35,371 nucleotides of DNA from HGM10836 sp045580645 (lineage in GTDB: Bacteria > Bacillota_I > Bacilli_A > RF39 > UBA660), in the NCBI GenBank assembly GCA_045580645.1, contig JAZNOG010000017.1, positions 1-35,371 of the forward strand. Direction: 5' to 3'. Every line of letters begins with the position of its first letter. Position 1 is the stretch's first letter. The notes below the pieces were generated by a model. That model was not told the DNA's origin and ran no database searches. It saw only the letters and a list, made by a program, of their open reading frames with translations. The position numbers and the translations under genes are program-made. This document shows, in pieces, positions 7,031 to 14,999 of this stretch.

Positions 7031-7879
7031 ATGGATTTATTAAATATTATAAACAATTGTAAAGAAGAAGAACTAGAACAAATTATAGATGAAGCATTAC
7101 AAAAAATAACAAAACAAAGCAAGCCAAAAGATGTATTAGGATTTTCACAAAATTCAAGTTCTCTAGAAGCACATAAAGGATTTATTCATCCAAATTCAAA
7201 AATAAAATATAGTAATTGGACAATGAATACTTATTCAATGAAGACAAAAGATTATTTTTATGAGTTTGCTAAATATTTGAAACAAAATAACATCAAAGAC
7301 AAAGGAACACTAGTTAAACATTTACAAAATTTTATTAACACATATTTTGGAATGATAAAAATAGATAAAGATTTAAGAGAAGATTATTTTAACGAGTTAG
7401 CTTGGCAAACCACAACTACAGATGAAGAATATTTTAAAAAATTAGAAGACTTAGAAATAGGCAATCTAAAAGGCCAAAATATTGCCATGTGCACTGAAAG
7501 AGCTGCTGTAGCACAAAACATACTATCATTATTTGATTTTGAAACATATTATTGCATTGGTTTAATAGAAAATAATGGAAAAGAAGAACCACATGCCTTT
7601 AACATAGCAAAAGCTGCAGATAGTTATATACTTTTAGACTATAGTGTGCCTAGTTATATTGTATCAATAACTGGAAAAATTGTTTGCTATGCACCATTTC
7701 AAGGAAAAATAAAAGAAAATGAAATAGAAGATTTCTTAACAGGTAAAAAAATAAGAGAATTTGATTCATATATTTGTTTAATAACCCAAGAAGGAATAAA
7801 AAAAATACCAACTAAAGAAAAAAGACAATATATTGTTGGAAGCTTTGAACTTGAAAGGAAAAATAATCATCATATATAA
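7031..7879 (+). CDS. Transglutaminase-fold cysteine enzyme (putative)
   Basis: A 282-residue cytoplasmic-looking protein without signal peptide or membrane segment. Residues 150-210 carry a Cys-His-Asp arrangement like that of transglutaminase-like proteins: C154 in AMCTERAAVAQNIL at a helix start, H188 in EEPHAFNI, and D203 in YILLDYSVPSY. This fold covers peptidases, amidases and acyl-transfer enzymes, so no reaction can be named. It has its own promoter and terminator, so it is a single-gene unit. The assignment rests on motif spacing, not on a recognised full-length family. Confidence 0.55.
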   Translation: MDLLNIINNCKEEELEQIIDEALQKITKQSKPKDVLGFSQNSSSLEAHKGFIHPNSKIKYSNWTMNTYSMKTKDYFYEFAKYLKQNNIKDKGTLVKHLQNFINTYFGMIKIDKDLREDYFNELAWQTTTTDEEYFKKLEDLEIGNLKGQNIAMCTERAAVAQNILSLFDFETYYCIGLIENNGKEEPHAFNIAKAADSYILLDYSVPSYIVSITGKIVCYAPFQGKIKENEIEDFLTGKKIREFDSYICLITQEGIKKIPTKEKRQYIVGSFELERKNNHHI

Positions 7880-7886
7880 TAAGAGT

Positions 7887-7912
7887 AGATGTCAAAAAGT
7901 GGCATCTTTTTA
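7887..7912 (+). terminator. Terminator after the transglutaminase-like gene
   Basis: AGATGTC (7887-7893), a 7-nt loop and GGCATCT (7901-7907, one G-T pair) followed by TTTT. Confidence 0.8.
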
Positions 7913-7913
7913 A

Positions 7914-7942
7914 TTGCAATTTTCTAAAGTTTCTGATATACT
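7914..7942 (+). promoter_or_regulatory. Promoter of the SDR / methionine gamma-lyase-family operon
   Basis: TTGCAA (7914-7919), a 17-bp spacer and TATACT (7937-7942) with an extended TGA, 27 bases before the ATG at 7969. Confidence 0.7.
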
Positions 7943-7968
7943 ATACACGATTTAAAGAGGTGGTTAAA

Positions 7969-8718
7969 ATGAAATTTAAAAACAAAGTTGCCCTAATAAC
8001 TGGAGCAACAAGAGGAATAGGTAAAGAAATAGCAATAGAACTAGCCAAAGAAGGGTGTAATTTAATAATAAATTATAAAGAAAGTGAAGATTTAGCAGAA
8101 AAACTAAAAGAAGAATTAGAAGAAACTTATAACATAAAAGTTTTAACACTACAAGCTGATATGTCCAATGAACAAGATATTAACAATATGGTTAATAAGT
8201 CTTTAGAAACATTTAAAACCATTGACATTCTAGTTAACAATGCTGCTATAGCAATAGATACAACTATAGAGGATAAAACAAAAGAAAATTTTATGAAAAT
8301 ATTAGAAACAAACCTAGTTGGACCTTTCATACTTTCTAGATTAGTAGGAAATCACATGATGAAACAAAAACAAGGAAAAATAATAAATATAGCATCAACA
8401 AATGGTATAGATACATACTATCCAGAAAGCTTAGATTATGATGCATCAAAAGCAGGTCTTATATCCTTAACCCATAACTTAGCATATTATTTTAAACCAT
8501 ATATAAATGTAAATGCTATTGCACCTGGTTGGGTAAGGACAGATATGAATAAAAACTTAGATGAAGAATTTATAGATAACGAAAATAAAAAAATCTTTTT
8601 AAATCGCTTTGCAAATCCAAATGAAATAGCAAAAGTTGCCTTATTTTTGGCAAGTGATGATGCAAGTTACATAAATAATGAAGTAATAAGAGTAGATGGA
8701 GGTTCATTTCATGAATAA
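7969..8718 (+). CDS. FabG-like short-chain dehydrogenase/reductase
   Basis: A 249-residue classical SDR. Motifs are TGATRGIG (11-18), NNAA (90-93, where most have NNAG), catalytic S143, and Y157-D-A-S-K161. The C-terminus (EVIRVDGG) is typical of FabG-type 3-oxoacyl-ACP reductases. Because it is not in a fatty-acid operon, a different ketoreductase role is equally likely. A GTG at 7960 is in frame, but AAAGAGGTGG covers it and is well spaced for the ATG at 7969. The last 8 bases overlap the next gene, and the SD for that gene (GGAGG) lies inside this coding region, so the two are translationally coupled. Confidence 0.88.
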   Translation: MKFKNKVALITGATRGIGKEIAIELAKEGCNLIINYKESEDLAEKLKEELEETYNIKVLTLQADMSNEQDINNMVNKSLETFKTIDILVNNAAIAIDTTIEDKTKENFMKILETNLVGPFILSRLVGNHMMKQKQGKIINIASTNGIDTYYPESLDYDASKAGLISLTHNLAYYFKPYINVNAIAPGWVRTDMNKNLDEEFIDNENKKIFLNRFANPNEIAKVALFLASDDASYINNEVIRVDGGSFHE

Positions 8719-9925
8719 TATAAAAAAAATAGAAGAGGTATTAAAAGAACAATTTGATATAGTCGAAGAAATATGCCTTTTTAACAGTGAAAAAGTCCTA
8801 AATGCTTTTAGAAACAATAAAGTAAGTGACATTCATTTTAATCAAACAACAGGTTATGGTTATAACGACATAGGTAGAGAAGTAATAGAAAAAATCTATA
8901 GTGAAGTATTCAAATCAGAAGATGCCCTAGTTAGAAACCAATTTGTCTCAGGAAGTCATGCTTTATCAACTACCTTATTCGCACTTTTAAGACCAAATGA
9001 TACTCTTTTATCAATAACAGGTAAACCATATGATACTTTAGATGAAGTAATAGGCATTAAAGAAAATAACAGTTCATTAAAATCATATAATATAAATTAT
9101 AAACAAATAGATTTAATAGAAAATAATTTTGATATAGAAAAAATAAAAGAAACATTAACAAATGAAAAAATAAAAGTTATTCTAATCCAAAGAAGCAAAG
9201 GATATTCAACAAGAAAAAGTATATCAATAACTACATTAGAAGAAATAATAAAAGAAATAAGAAAAATAGATAAAGAAGTAATCATAATGATAGATAACTG
9301 CTACTGTGAATTTGTAAGTAAAAAAGAACCTATAGAAGTAGGAGCAGATATAGCAGTAGGATCCCTTATTAAAAACTTAGGTGGAGGCATATGTCCAAAT
9401 GGAGCATATGTTGTAGGAAAAAAACACCTAATAGAATTAGTTGGAGAACGCTTAACTTTACCAGGAGAAGGAAAAGAAGTAGGCCCAACGCTTGGAATAA
9501 ATAAACAAATATTACAAGGACTATTCATGGCACCAAGTGTAGTAGCCTCATCTCTTAAAACAGCTATATTAACAAGTAAACTACTTGAAGATTTAAACTA
9601 CGAAGTAGAACCAAAATATAATGATGAAAGAGTAGACATAGTTCAAAACATCATATTTAAGAATGAAGAAAAATTAATAAAATACTGTCAAGCAATTCAA
9701 AAAAATTCACCAGTAGATTCAGAAGCAACCCCAATAGCATGGGATATGCCAGGATATATAGATAAAGTAATTATGGCAGCTGGAACATTTACGCAAGGTT
9801 CATCAATAGAATTATCTTGTGATGGCCCAATAAGACCCCCATATATTGCATATCAACAAGGTTCTTTAACATATGAATATGGTAAAATAGCAGTCTTAAA
9901 TGCTGTAAAAGAACTAGAAGAATAA
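8711..9925 (+). CDS. Methionine gamma-lyase-family PLP protein (YnbB / 'aluminium resistance' family)
   Basis: A 404-residue PLP-dependent fold-type I protein of the family that includes Bacillus YnbB, sometimes annotated as aluminium resistance protein. Family blocks are TTGYGYNDIGRE (46-57), ALVRNQFVSGSHAL (82-94), RPNDTLLSITGKPYDTLDEV (104-123), the PLP-contacting D195 in IIMIDN, and the Schiff-base lysine K221 in GSLIKNLGGG. It probably acts on a sulfur amino acid, but the substrate is not established. An ATG at 8696 is in frame, but GGAGG lies between it and the ATG at 8711, which overlaps the SDR stop by 8 nt (ATGAATAA). Confidence 0.92.
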   Translation: MNNIKKIEEVLKEQFDIVEEICLFNSEKVLNAFRNNKVSDIHFNQTTGYGYNDIGREVIEKIYSEVFKSEDALVRNQFVSGSHALSTTLFALLRPNDTLLSITGKPYDTLDEVIGIKENNSSLKSYNINYKQIDLIENNFDIEKIKETLTNEKIKVILIQRSKGYSTRKSISITTLEEIIKEIRKIDKEVIIMIDNCYCEFVSKKEPIEVGADIAVGSLIKNLGGGICPNGAYVVGKKHLIELVGERLTLPGEGKEVGPTLGINKQILQGLFMAPSVVASSLKTAILTSKLLEDLNYEVEPKYNDERVDIVQNIIFKNEEKLIKYCQAIQKNSPVDSEATPIAWDMPGYIDKVIMAAGTFTQGSSIELSCDGPIRPPYIAYQQGSLTYEYGKIAVLNAVKELEE

Positions 9926-9931
9926 AATATA

Positions 9932-9940
9932 TGCTATAAT
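9932..9940 (+). promoter_or_regulatory. Extended -10 upstream of folD
   Basis: TGC followed by TATAAT (9935-9940), 18 bases before the folD ATG. No good -35 at 17 bases. Readthrough from the upstream operon is also possible because no terminator is visible between the genes. Confidence 0.45.
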
Positions 9941-9957
9941 TAAATTAGGAGGCTAAT

Positions 9958-10800
9958 ATGACTAATATAATAGATGGAAAACAAATAGCAAATAAAATAA
10001 AAGAAAATTTAAAAAATGAAATAAATAAAATAGAACAAAAATTAAAACTAGTAGTAATTCAAACAGGAGACAATCCAGCAAGTAATATCTATATAAATAA
10101 GAAAAAAAGTTTATGTGAAGAAGTAGGCATTAATTTTGAACTAAAAAAATATGAAACAATAACAACAGAAGAACTAATAAAAGAAATAGAAATTCTAAAC
10201 AATAACAAAGAAGTAACTAGTATTTTAGTGCAATTACCACTTCTAAAAGAAATAGATGAAACCAAAGTATTAGAAGCAATAAATCCAAAAAAAGATGCAG
10301 ATGGTTTAACAAGTAAAAATATAGGAAATTTATATTCAAAACAAGAAGCAATTATTCCGTGTACTGCTTACGGTATAATGAAAATATTTGAAGAAGAAAA
10401 AATAAACTTAGAAGGGAAAAATATAGTTATAATAGGAAGAACCAAACTAGTAGGCATTCCTTTAATTCCGTTACTACTAAAAGAAAATGCAACAGTTACA
10501 ATTTGTCATAGTAAAACTAAGAATTTAAAAGAAAAAACAAGCCAAGCAGATATATTAATCGTAGCAGCAGGAAAAAAAGATTTAATAACAAAAGAAATGA
10601 TTAAACAAGATCAAATTATTATAGATGTAGGTATAAATAGAGAAAATAACAAAGTTTATGGAGATGTAGACTTTGAAGAAGCAAAAGAAAAAACATCATA
10701 TATTACCCCAGTTCCAGGAGGAGTTGGACCACTTACAGTAATAATGTTAATGAATAATATTGTAGAATGTCACAAATTGCAAACTAAAAATTTATTATAA
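9958..10800 (+). CDS. folD: Bifunctional methylenetetrahydrofolate dehydrogenase/cyclohydrolase FolD
   Basis: A 280-residue FolD that interconverts 5,10-methylene-, methenyl- and 10-formyl-tetrahydrofolate with NADP. Visible features are the catalytic Y45-x-x-x-K49 (SNIYINKKK), ILVQLPLL, KDADGLT, the substrate motif PCTAYGIM (canonical PCTP), the nucleotide-binding GRTKLVGIPL (canonical GRSxIVGxP), and the C-terminal PVPGGVGPLTVIMLM. Length is normal. AGGAGG lies at SD distance. It sits 32 bases after the PLP-enzyme gene and ends at a strong bidirectional terminator. Confidence 0.97.
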   Translation: MTNIIDGKQIANKIKENLKNEINKIEQKLKLVVIQTGDNPASNIYINKKKSLCEEVGINFELKKYETITTEELIKEIEILNNNKEVTSILVQLPLLKEIDETKVLEAINPKKDADGLTSKNIGNLYSKQEAIIPCTAYGIMKIFEEEKINLEGKNIVIIGRTKLVGIPLIPLLLKENATVTICHSKTKNLKEKTSQADILIVAAGKKDLITKEMIKQDQIIIDVGINRENNKVYGDVDFEEAKEKTSYITPVPGGVGPLTVIMLMNNIVECHKLQTKNLL

Positions 10801-10807
10801 AAAAAAC

Positions 10808-10831
10808 AAAAAAGGAGCACGCTCCTTTTTT
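10808..10831. terminator. Bidirectional terminator between folD and a convergent small gene
   Basis: AAAAAAGGAGC followed by AC and GCTCCTTTTTT: a compact GC stem with A-run and T-run arms, so it can work in both directions. Confidence 0.9.
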
Positions 10832-10850
10832 ATCTTGAATGAAACAATTT

Positions 10851-11084
10851 TTATTCCTTAACGTAACCAATATTTTTTTCTTTTGTTGGATCAAAAGTTA
10901 AATTGCAAATACTAGCAACTAGACCATAGATACCAAAAGTAATCATTGATAAGAAAAAATAAGCACCAGTTCTACTTTTAAATCCAGCAGGTTTTAGATT
11001 TGTATGATTAATAATGATACTACCAATCCATCCTAAGAAAAATGTTAATAAAAATCTTACAACATTATTATTATCTTTTTCCAT
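10851..11084 (-). CDS. TM2-like small membrane protein (77 aa)
   Basis: A 77-residue protein with two membrane segments (about 9-28 and 42-61). Its blocks RFLLTFFLGWIGSIIINH, AYFFLSMITFGIYGLVASIC and NLTFDPTKEKNIGYVKE recall small conserved Firmicutes membrane proteins related to the TM2 domain. Its function is unknown. An upstream in-frame ATG at 11108 would place AGGAAGGAG inside the coding region; that SD fits the ATG at 11084. An extended -10 (TGATATAAT, minus) lies just upstream. It converges on folD and shares the terminator. Confidence 0.75.
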   Translation of the reverse strand: MEKDNNNVVRFLLTFFLGWIGSIIINHTNLKPAGFKSRTGAYFFLSMITFGIYGLVASICNLTFDPTKEKNIGYVKE

Positions 11085-11128
11085 ATAAAACTCCTTCCTA
11101 TTAAACATTATATCATAATTATTAACAA

Positions 11129-11163
11129 AAAAAGTATCTTTTATTTGAAAAAAAATACTTTTT
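11129..11163 (-). terminator. Terminator of the Cys-rich gene
   Basis: On the minus strand AAAAAGTAT (11163-11155) pairs with ATACTTTTT (11137-11129) across a 17-nt A/T-rich loop, ending in T residues. It lies 12 bases after the stop codon. Confidence 0.65.
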
Positions 11164-11174
11164 AAATAACTAAT

Positions 11175-11702
11175 TTATTCAATTCTTTTTCTAACAGGGT
11201 ATTTCTCTTCTTTTTTTACATCATGTAGACCATATAAATCTTTAAGAGCATTAACCATATTTACATATGTCTTAATTGCACTTTCTTCGTCTCCGTCTTT
11301 AATAAAGAAATAAGAAGGCTTAATACCAAATTCTAAAATATTATTAGCAACACTTTCTTTATTCTCATCGTTCCACAAACAATCACTAATAATTGGACCA
11401 ATTTCATCATATTCTTCAAGTAGAGGAAAAAGTTCTGATTTATTCATCATATAATTATCTCTAAATCCCCTTAAAGTTCTTAAATAATCACAATCATCTT
11501 CAAAACCTAAAATATCACAAATCGCAGTAGTTATATAACAATTTCCAGAGTTGCCACTTTGTCTAGGTATTGCATGACTACAAGCTCTACTATCTGGTTC
11601 ATAATATCTTCTATGATAATTACACCAACATTCACTATATTTATATCTATTATGGTCATCCATATTCATAAGACCACATTCATAACATCTGTATACTGCC
11701 AT
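11175..11702 (-). CDS. Cys-rich protein with CYITTAIC (CFI-box-like) motif
   Basis: A 175-residue soluble protein. Residues about 5-45 hold a CYECG pair, a CWC triplet, His residues and a later ACSHA, which look like one or two small zinc sites. Then comes CYITTAICDILGFEDDCDYL and TLRGFRDNYM, a conserved C-x-I-T-T-A-x-C motif followed by LRxFRD that I recognise from CFI-box domains of unknown function. The C-terminal 80 residues are helical. A start at 11750 is possible in frame, but AGGAGG precedes the ATG at 11702 at the right distance. Confidence 0.7.
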   Translation of the reverse strand: MAVYRCYECGLMNMDDHNRYKYSECWCNYHRRYYEPDSRACSHAIPRQSGNSGNCYITTAICDILGFEDDCDYLRTLRGFRDNYMMNKSELFPLLEEYDEIGPIISDCLWNDENKESVANNILEFGIKPSYFFIKDGDEESAIKTYVNMVNALKDLYGLHDVKKEEKYPVRKRIE

Positions 11703-11785
11703 AACAAAACCTCCTAAAAATATGTTCATATTATATAACAAAAACAACAAATTGTCAATTTATTAATAAAAATTACTACTTTTAG

Positions 11786-11814
11786 TTGAAAAATAAAAAA
11801 AAATAACATATAAT
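11786..11814 (+). promoter_or_regulatory. Strong promoter of tRNA-Ser
   Basis: TTGAAA (11786-11791), a 17-bp spacer and consensus TATAAT (11809-11814), 29 bases before the tRNA. The leader holds a small inverted repeat, ACGTTT/AAACGT. Confidence 0.85.
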
Positions 11815-11842
11815 AAAACTACGTTTACAAAAAAACGTCCTT

Positions 11843-11933
11843 GGAGCGGTACTCAAGAGGCTGAAGAGGCGCCCCTGCTAAGGGTGTAGATCGGGTAACT
11901 GGTGCGAGGGTTCAAATCCCTCCCGCTCCGCCA
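11843..11933 (+). tRNA. tRNA-Ser (GCT anticodon)
   Basis: A 91-nt class II tRNA. The acceptor GGAGCGG (11843-11849) pairs with CCGCTCC (11923-11929), the discriminator is G, and CCA is encoded (11931-11933). Anticodon loop CTGCTAA holds GCT at 11877-11879. The long variable arm and GTTCAAATC T-loop are as expected for serine. Confidence 0.97.
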
Positions 11934-11944
11934 TATAATAAACT

Positions 11945-11965
11945 AACCTCTAAAGAGGTTTTTTT
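11945..11965 (+). terminator. Terminator after tRNA-Ser
   Basis: AACCTC, a TAAA loop and GAGGTT (11945-11960) followed by T residues, 20 bases before the next gene's ATG. Confidence 0.85.
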
Positions 11966-11985
11966 CATAAAAAAAAGGAGAAATT

Positions 11986-12507
11986 ATGCAAGAAACAATT
12001 ATTCCTATTATCATTGACACATTTAGTTTTTTAAAAGATATAAAATTTGGAAAAGAAATATTAGTATTTATAATCTCTTTACTACCAATTTTAGAACTTC
12101 GTGGAGGTCTAATTGCGGCAGCACTTTTAAATCTTAATCCACTTCCAAGTTATATTATCTCAATTATTGGCAATATACTTCCTATACCATTTATATTGTT
12201 GCTTATAAATAAAATATTAGAAAAATGTAGAATAAGTAAAAATAAAATATTAAATAAAACAGCAAATTGGTTAGATAAAAAAGTAGAAAAAAATAAAGAT
12301 AAAATCCAAAAATATGGATTCTGGGGTCTAGTGATGTTTGTAGGAATTCCTCTTCCAGGAACAGGAGCATGGACAGGTTCGCTAGTGGCAAGTGCACTAA
12401 ATATGGATAGAAAAAAATCATTCATAGCAATTTTACTTGGAGTCCTACTAGCAAGTATTATAATGATGATTATATCATTTGGTCTATTAAAAAATATTAT
12501 AAGCTAA
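11986..12507 (+). CDS. Small multidrug export family membrane protein
   Basis: A 173-residue protein of the putative small multi-drug export family; the name comes from an early annotation and the substrate is not established. It shows LLPILELRGGLIAAALLNL, GNILPIPFILLL, GFWGLVMFVGIPLPGTGAW and a C-terminal hydrophobic segment (FIAILLGVLLASIIMMIISF), with about four membrane-embedded regions. The paired polar motifs ELRGG and PLPGTGAWTG are characteristic and also echo DedA-type re-entrant loops. SD AAAGGAG precedes the ATG. It lies directly after the tRNA-Ser terminator. Confidence 0.85.
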   Translation: MQETIIPIIIDTFSFLKDIKFGKEILVFIISLLPILELRGGLIAAALLNLNPLPSYIISIIGNILPIPFILLLINKILEKCRISKNKILNKTANWLDKKVEKNKDKIQKYGFWGLVMFVGIPLPGTGAWTGSLVASALNMDRKKSFIAILLGVLLASIIMMIISFGLLKNIIS

Positions 12508-12511
12508 AAAT

Positions 12512-12548
12512 AAAAAAGTATGAAAAACTTTAAATTTCATACTTTTTT
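12512..12548. terminator. Bidirectional terminator between convergent genes
   Basis: AAAAAAGTATGAAA (12512-12525) pairs perfectly with TTTCATACTTTTTT (12535-12548). The arm is followed by T on one strand and the other strand mirrors it. It abuts the stop codon of the NlpC/P60 gene. Confidence 0.9.
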
Positions 12549-13978
12549 TAATACCACATATTAGTAAGTAAACCATCTTCCTTATAATAATCATCCATTA
12601 AAACTACATAAGAGAAAGGCTTAGTAATAGTTTTCTTAGGATAAGTTCTAGTAACAACCCCGCCATAAATATCTAAAGATTCAGCAACATAAAAATTATT
12701 CTCATCAATACCAACAATTATAGCAATATGGCCCCAGTCATTTATTAAATCTCCAACCTTTATTCTATCTGAATAGATAATGTCATTATCAAGTTTAACA
12801 AATTCACCTAAATCGGTTAGTTCTCTTGGATCAGAATAAGCATTACCAGCACCAATATCACCTGGATCAAAACCAGCATTTTTTAACACCCAAGATACAA
12901 AACCAGAACAATCTAGACCATTTGGATACTTAACACCATAACTAAACAAATAAGTATCCTCATAATTTATCAAAGGACATCCCCACATTGCAGGACCGGC
13001 ATAGGTATATTTAATTTGCTTTTCTTTGGCTTTACCTAAATAAAGGCCTTCATGATAGTATCTTCCTTCACCATCAACATAATTAACACCACTTATATCA
13101 ATTCTTCCATTTTCAAAGAAATAAGTAATCCTATAAGGAAACTCTAAAGTTAAGAACCTAGCTGCTTCAACTGCAGCAGCACGAGTATTTTTTCCAACAT
13201 CATTTATTCTATCCACTAAAATAGTGTCAAGAAGTTTAACCTCGTTTTTATCAAAAACATTACAAGGTAAATATTTCTTCTTATTATTAAACTCTTTAGG
13301 AACCTTAGTAATAACATCAGTAACAACAACATTAATTTCTTTTAAAACAATTTCATTGCTAACAATATTTATTTTTGTTTTACCAAGCTTCTTTCCTGTA
13401 ATCTTATCTTTATCAACACTAACAACAGAAGAATCTAAAGAAACAAAATCAACCAAAGGATTTCCCACTTCAATAACGTCATACTTAACAACATCAGAAC
13501 CCCCAACTGCTAAATAATAATTATCTTTAGTATTTACCTCAACAACAAAATCATCGATTAAAGATGAAGAAACAATACCATACTTATTTTTTGTGAAAAT
13601 ATAATAAGAACCCTTATTAATCTCACCAGTGCACTTATTATCAGTTGGCTTAGAAAATGTAACCCCAATAATATTCTTATCATTTGAAAAACCACATACA
13701 ACCGTATTAGAAGAAACACTAGCCTCAATTTTTATTGCATCCTTTTCGCTATCATAAAAAGTGACTATAGGATTAGAAAAACTAGTAATATCTTTATAAG
13801 AAATATAAAAATAATAAAATACACCACCCAATATAGAAAAAACTAAACAAAAAAATAAAATAATTAATAAAATACGTATCTTTTTCTTCTTAGCATTAAA
13901 ATTAATTTTCTTATTTTCCTTAGTTTCGTTCAAATCAGAATTATCAGTAATTTCTAGACTTTTCAAACTTTTTTTCAT
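12548..13978 (-). CDS. Membrane-anchored NlpC/P60-type cell-wall hydrolase
   Basis: A 476-residue protein. A basic Lys/Asn-rich cytoplasmic N-terminus (1-34) is followed by one membrane helix (about 36-60) and an extracellular region. Residues about 165-220 resemble a bacterial Ig-like (Big_2) repeat (SLDSSVVSVDKDKITGKKLG). The C-terminal part is NlpC/P60-like: C357 in GLDCSGFVSWVL and H417 in WGHIAIIVG, the Cys-His pair that cuts peptidoglycan stem peptides. The block RAAAVEAARFLTLEFPYRI before the catalytic domain is a distinct helix of unknown role. An ATG at 13984 abuts AGGTGG, so the Met two codons later is the better start. It is divergent from the sigma operon. Confidence 0.85.
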   Translation of the reverse strand: MKKSLKSLEITDNSDLNETKENKKINFNAKKKKIRILLIILFFCLVFSILGGVFYYFYISYKDITSFSNPIVTFYDSEKDAIKIEASVSSNTVVCGFSNDKNIIGVTFSKPTDNKCTGEINKGSYYIFTKNKYGIVSSSLIDDFVVEVNTKDNYYLAVGGSDVVKYDVIEVGNPLVDFVSLDSSVVSVDKDKITGKKLGKTKINIVSNEIVLKEINVVVTDVITKVPKEFNNKKKYLPCNVFDKNEVKLLDTILVDRINDVGKNTRAAAVEAARFLTLEFPYRITYFFENGRIDISGVNYVDGEGRYYHEGLYLGKAKEKQIKYTYAGPAMWGCPLINYEDTYLFSYGVKYPNGLDCSGFVSWVLKNAGFDPGDIGAGNAYSDPRELTDLGEFVKLDNDIIYSDRIKVGDLINDWGHIAIIVGIDENNFYVAESLDIYGGVVTRTYPKKTITKPFSYVVLMDDYYKEDGLLTNMWY

Positions 13979-14065
13979 AAACATCCACCTATCACTACAT
14001 TATACCTATAAAATAACATAAAAAAACAAAAAAATCTATATAAAACAAAGAAAACATGAAAAATA

Positions 14066-14094
14066 TTGACTAAAATTTAAAAAAGCAGTATAAT
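14066..14094 (+). promoter_or_regulatory. Strong promoter of the sigma-factor operon
   Basis: TTGACT (14066-14071), a 17-bp spacer and consensus TATAAT (14089-14094), 32 bases before the ATG at 14127. Consensus sigma-A shape, so the sigma pair is itself probably read by the housekeeping polymerase. Confidence 0.85.
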
Positions 14095-14126
14095 ATAGCC
14101 CAATAAAAAGAGGGGAAGGTTTTACT

Positions 14127-14999
14127 ATGGAAGAGGCAGAAAAAACTTTTTATCAAAAAATAAAAACAATAAGGGTATTAACAAAAGAAGAAGAAAGAAA
14201 TTTAATAAAAAAAGCCAAAAATAAAGATGAAAAGGCAATAGAAACATTGATTTATCATAATTTAAGATTAGTAGCTAAAATCGCAGCATCATATGAACAA
14301 AAAATAAAAATAGATTTTGATGACTTATTTCAAACAGGAATTTTTGGATTATATAAAGCAATAGAATATTTTGATTTGACCTTAGATTATAAATTTTCAA
14401 CCTACGCAACAAATTTAATAAAAAAATCAATACAAAATATGTTAGAAACAACAAGTAGAACAATACATTTACCAATCGCAAAAGAAAGACAACTAAGAAA
14501 AATAAAAAATTATATAGAAGAATTTTATATGGTAAATGGATATTATCCAACAATAAATCAAATATCACAAAATTTACATATAGAAGAATCAATAATAACA
14601 ATTTTATACAATCATTTTTATTTACCTGTTTCACTTGATTTTGAGGACTTAACATTGGAAGAAAATAACAAAGGTAAAATAATACATATTTTAACAGATG
14701 AGAAAGAAAATATAGAAGATGAAGTAATTCAAAAAATTTTAGTATTAGAATTACTAGAGCAAATGGAAAACATGTCTGAAAGAAATAAAACAATACTAAA
14801 ATTAAGATATGGTTTTGATGGAACTAACTATAAAACAAGAGAAGAAGTGGCAAAAATCTTTAATTTGACAAGTGAGAGAGTTCGCCAAATAGAAGAAAGA
14901 TGCTTAAAAATATTAAGACAATTATTAGAAGAACAACCTTCTATAAAATCAAAAAAATTATCTAGAAAAAAATGTGAAAGCGGTGAGCAAAATGGATGA
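14127..14999 (+). CDS. Sigma-70 family factor, divergent (no region 2.3 tryptophans)
   Basis: A 290-residue RNA polymerase sigma factor with regions 1.2, 2, 3 and 4 but no region 1.1. Region 2 includes NLRLVAKIA and DLFQTGIFGLYKAIEYFD. The promoter-melting segment reads FSTYATNLIKKSIQN (90-104), where principal sigmas have FSTYATWWIRQAI, so both Trp are missing. Region 4.2 has TSERVRQIE (248-256), where the -35-contacting Arg of TRERVRQIE is Ser. These changes suggest altered promoter melting or specificity. SD is AGGGGAAGG. It overlaps the second sigma gene by 8 nt (ATGGATGA) and lies in the same operon. Confidence 0.9.
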   Translation: MEEAEKTFYQKIKTIRVLTKEEERNLIKKAKNKDEKAIETLIYHNLRLVAKIAASYEQKIKIDFDDLFQTGIFGLYKAIEYFDLTLDYKFSTYATNLIKKSIQNMLETTSRTIHLPIAKERQLRKIKNYIEEFYMVNGYYPTINQISQNLHIEESIITILYNHFYLPVSLDFEDLTLEENNKGKIIHILTDEKENIEDEVIQKILVLELLEQMENMSERNKTILKLRYGFDGTNYKTREEVAKIFNLTSERVRQIEERCLKILRQLLEEQPSIKSKKLSRKKCESGEQNG

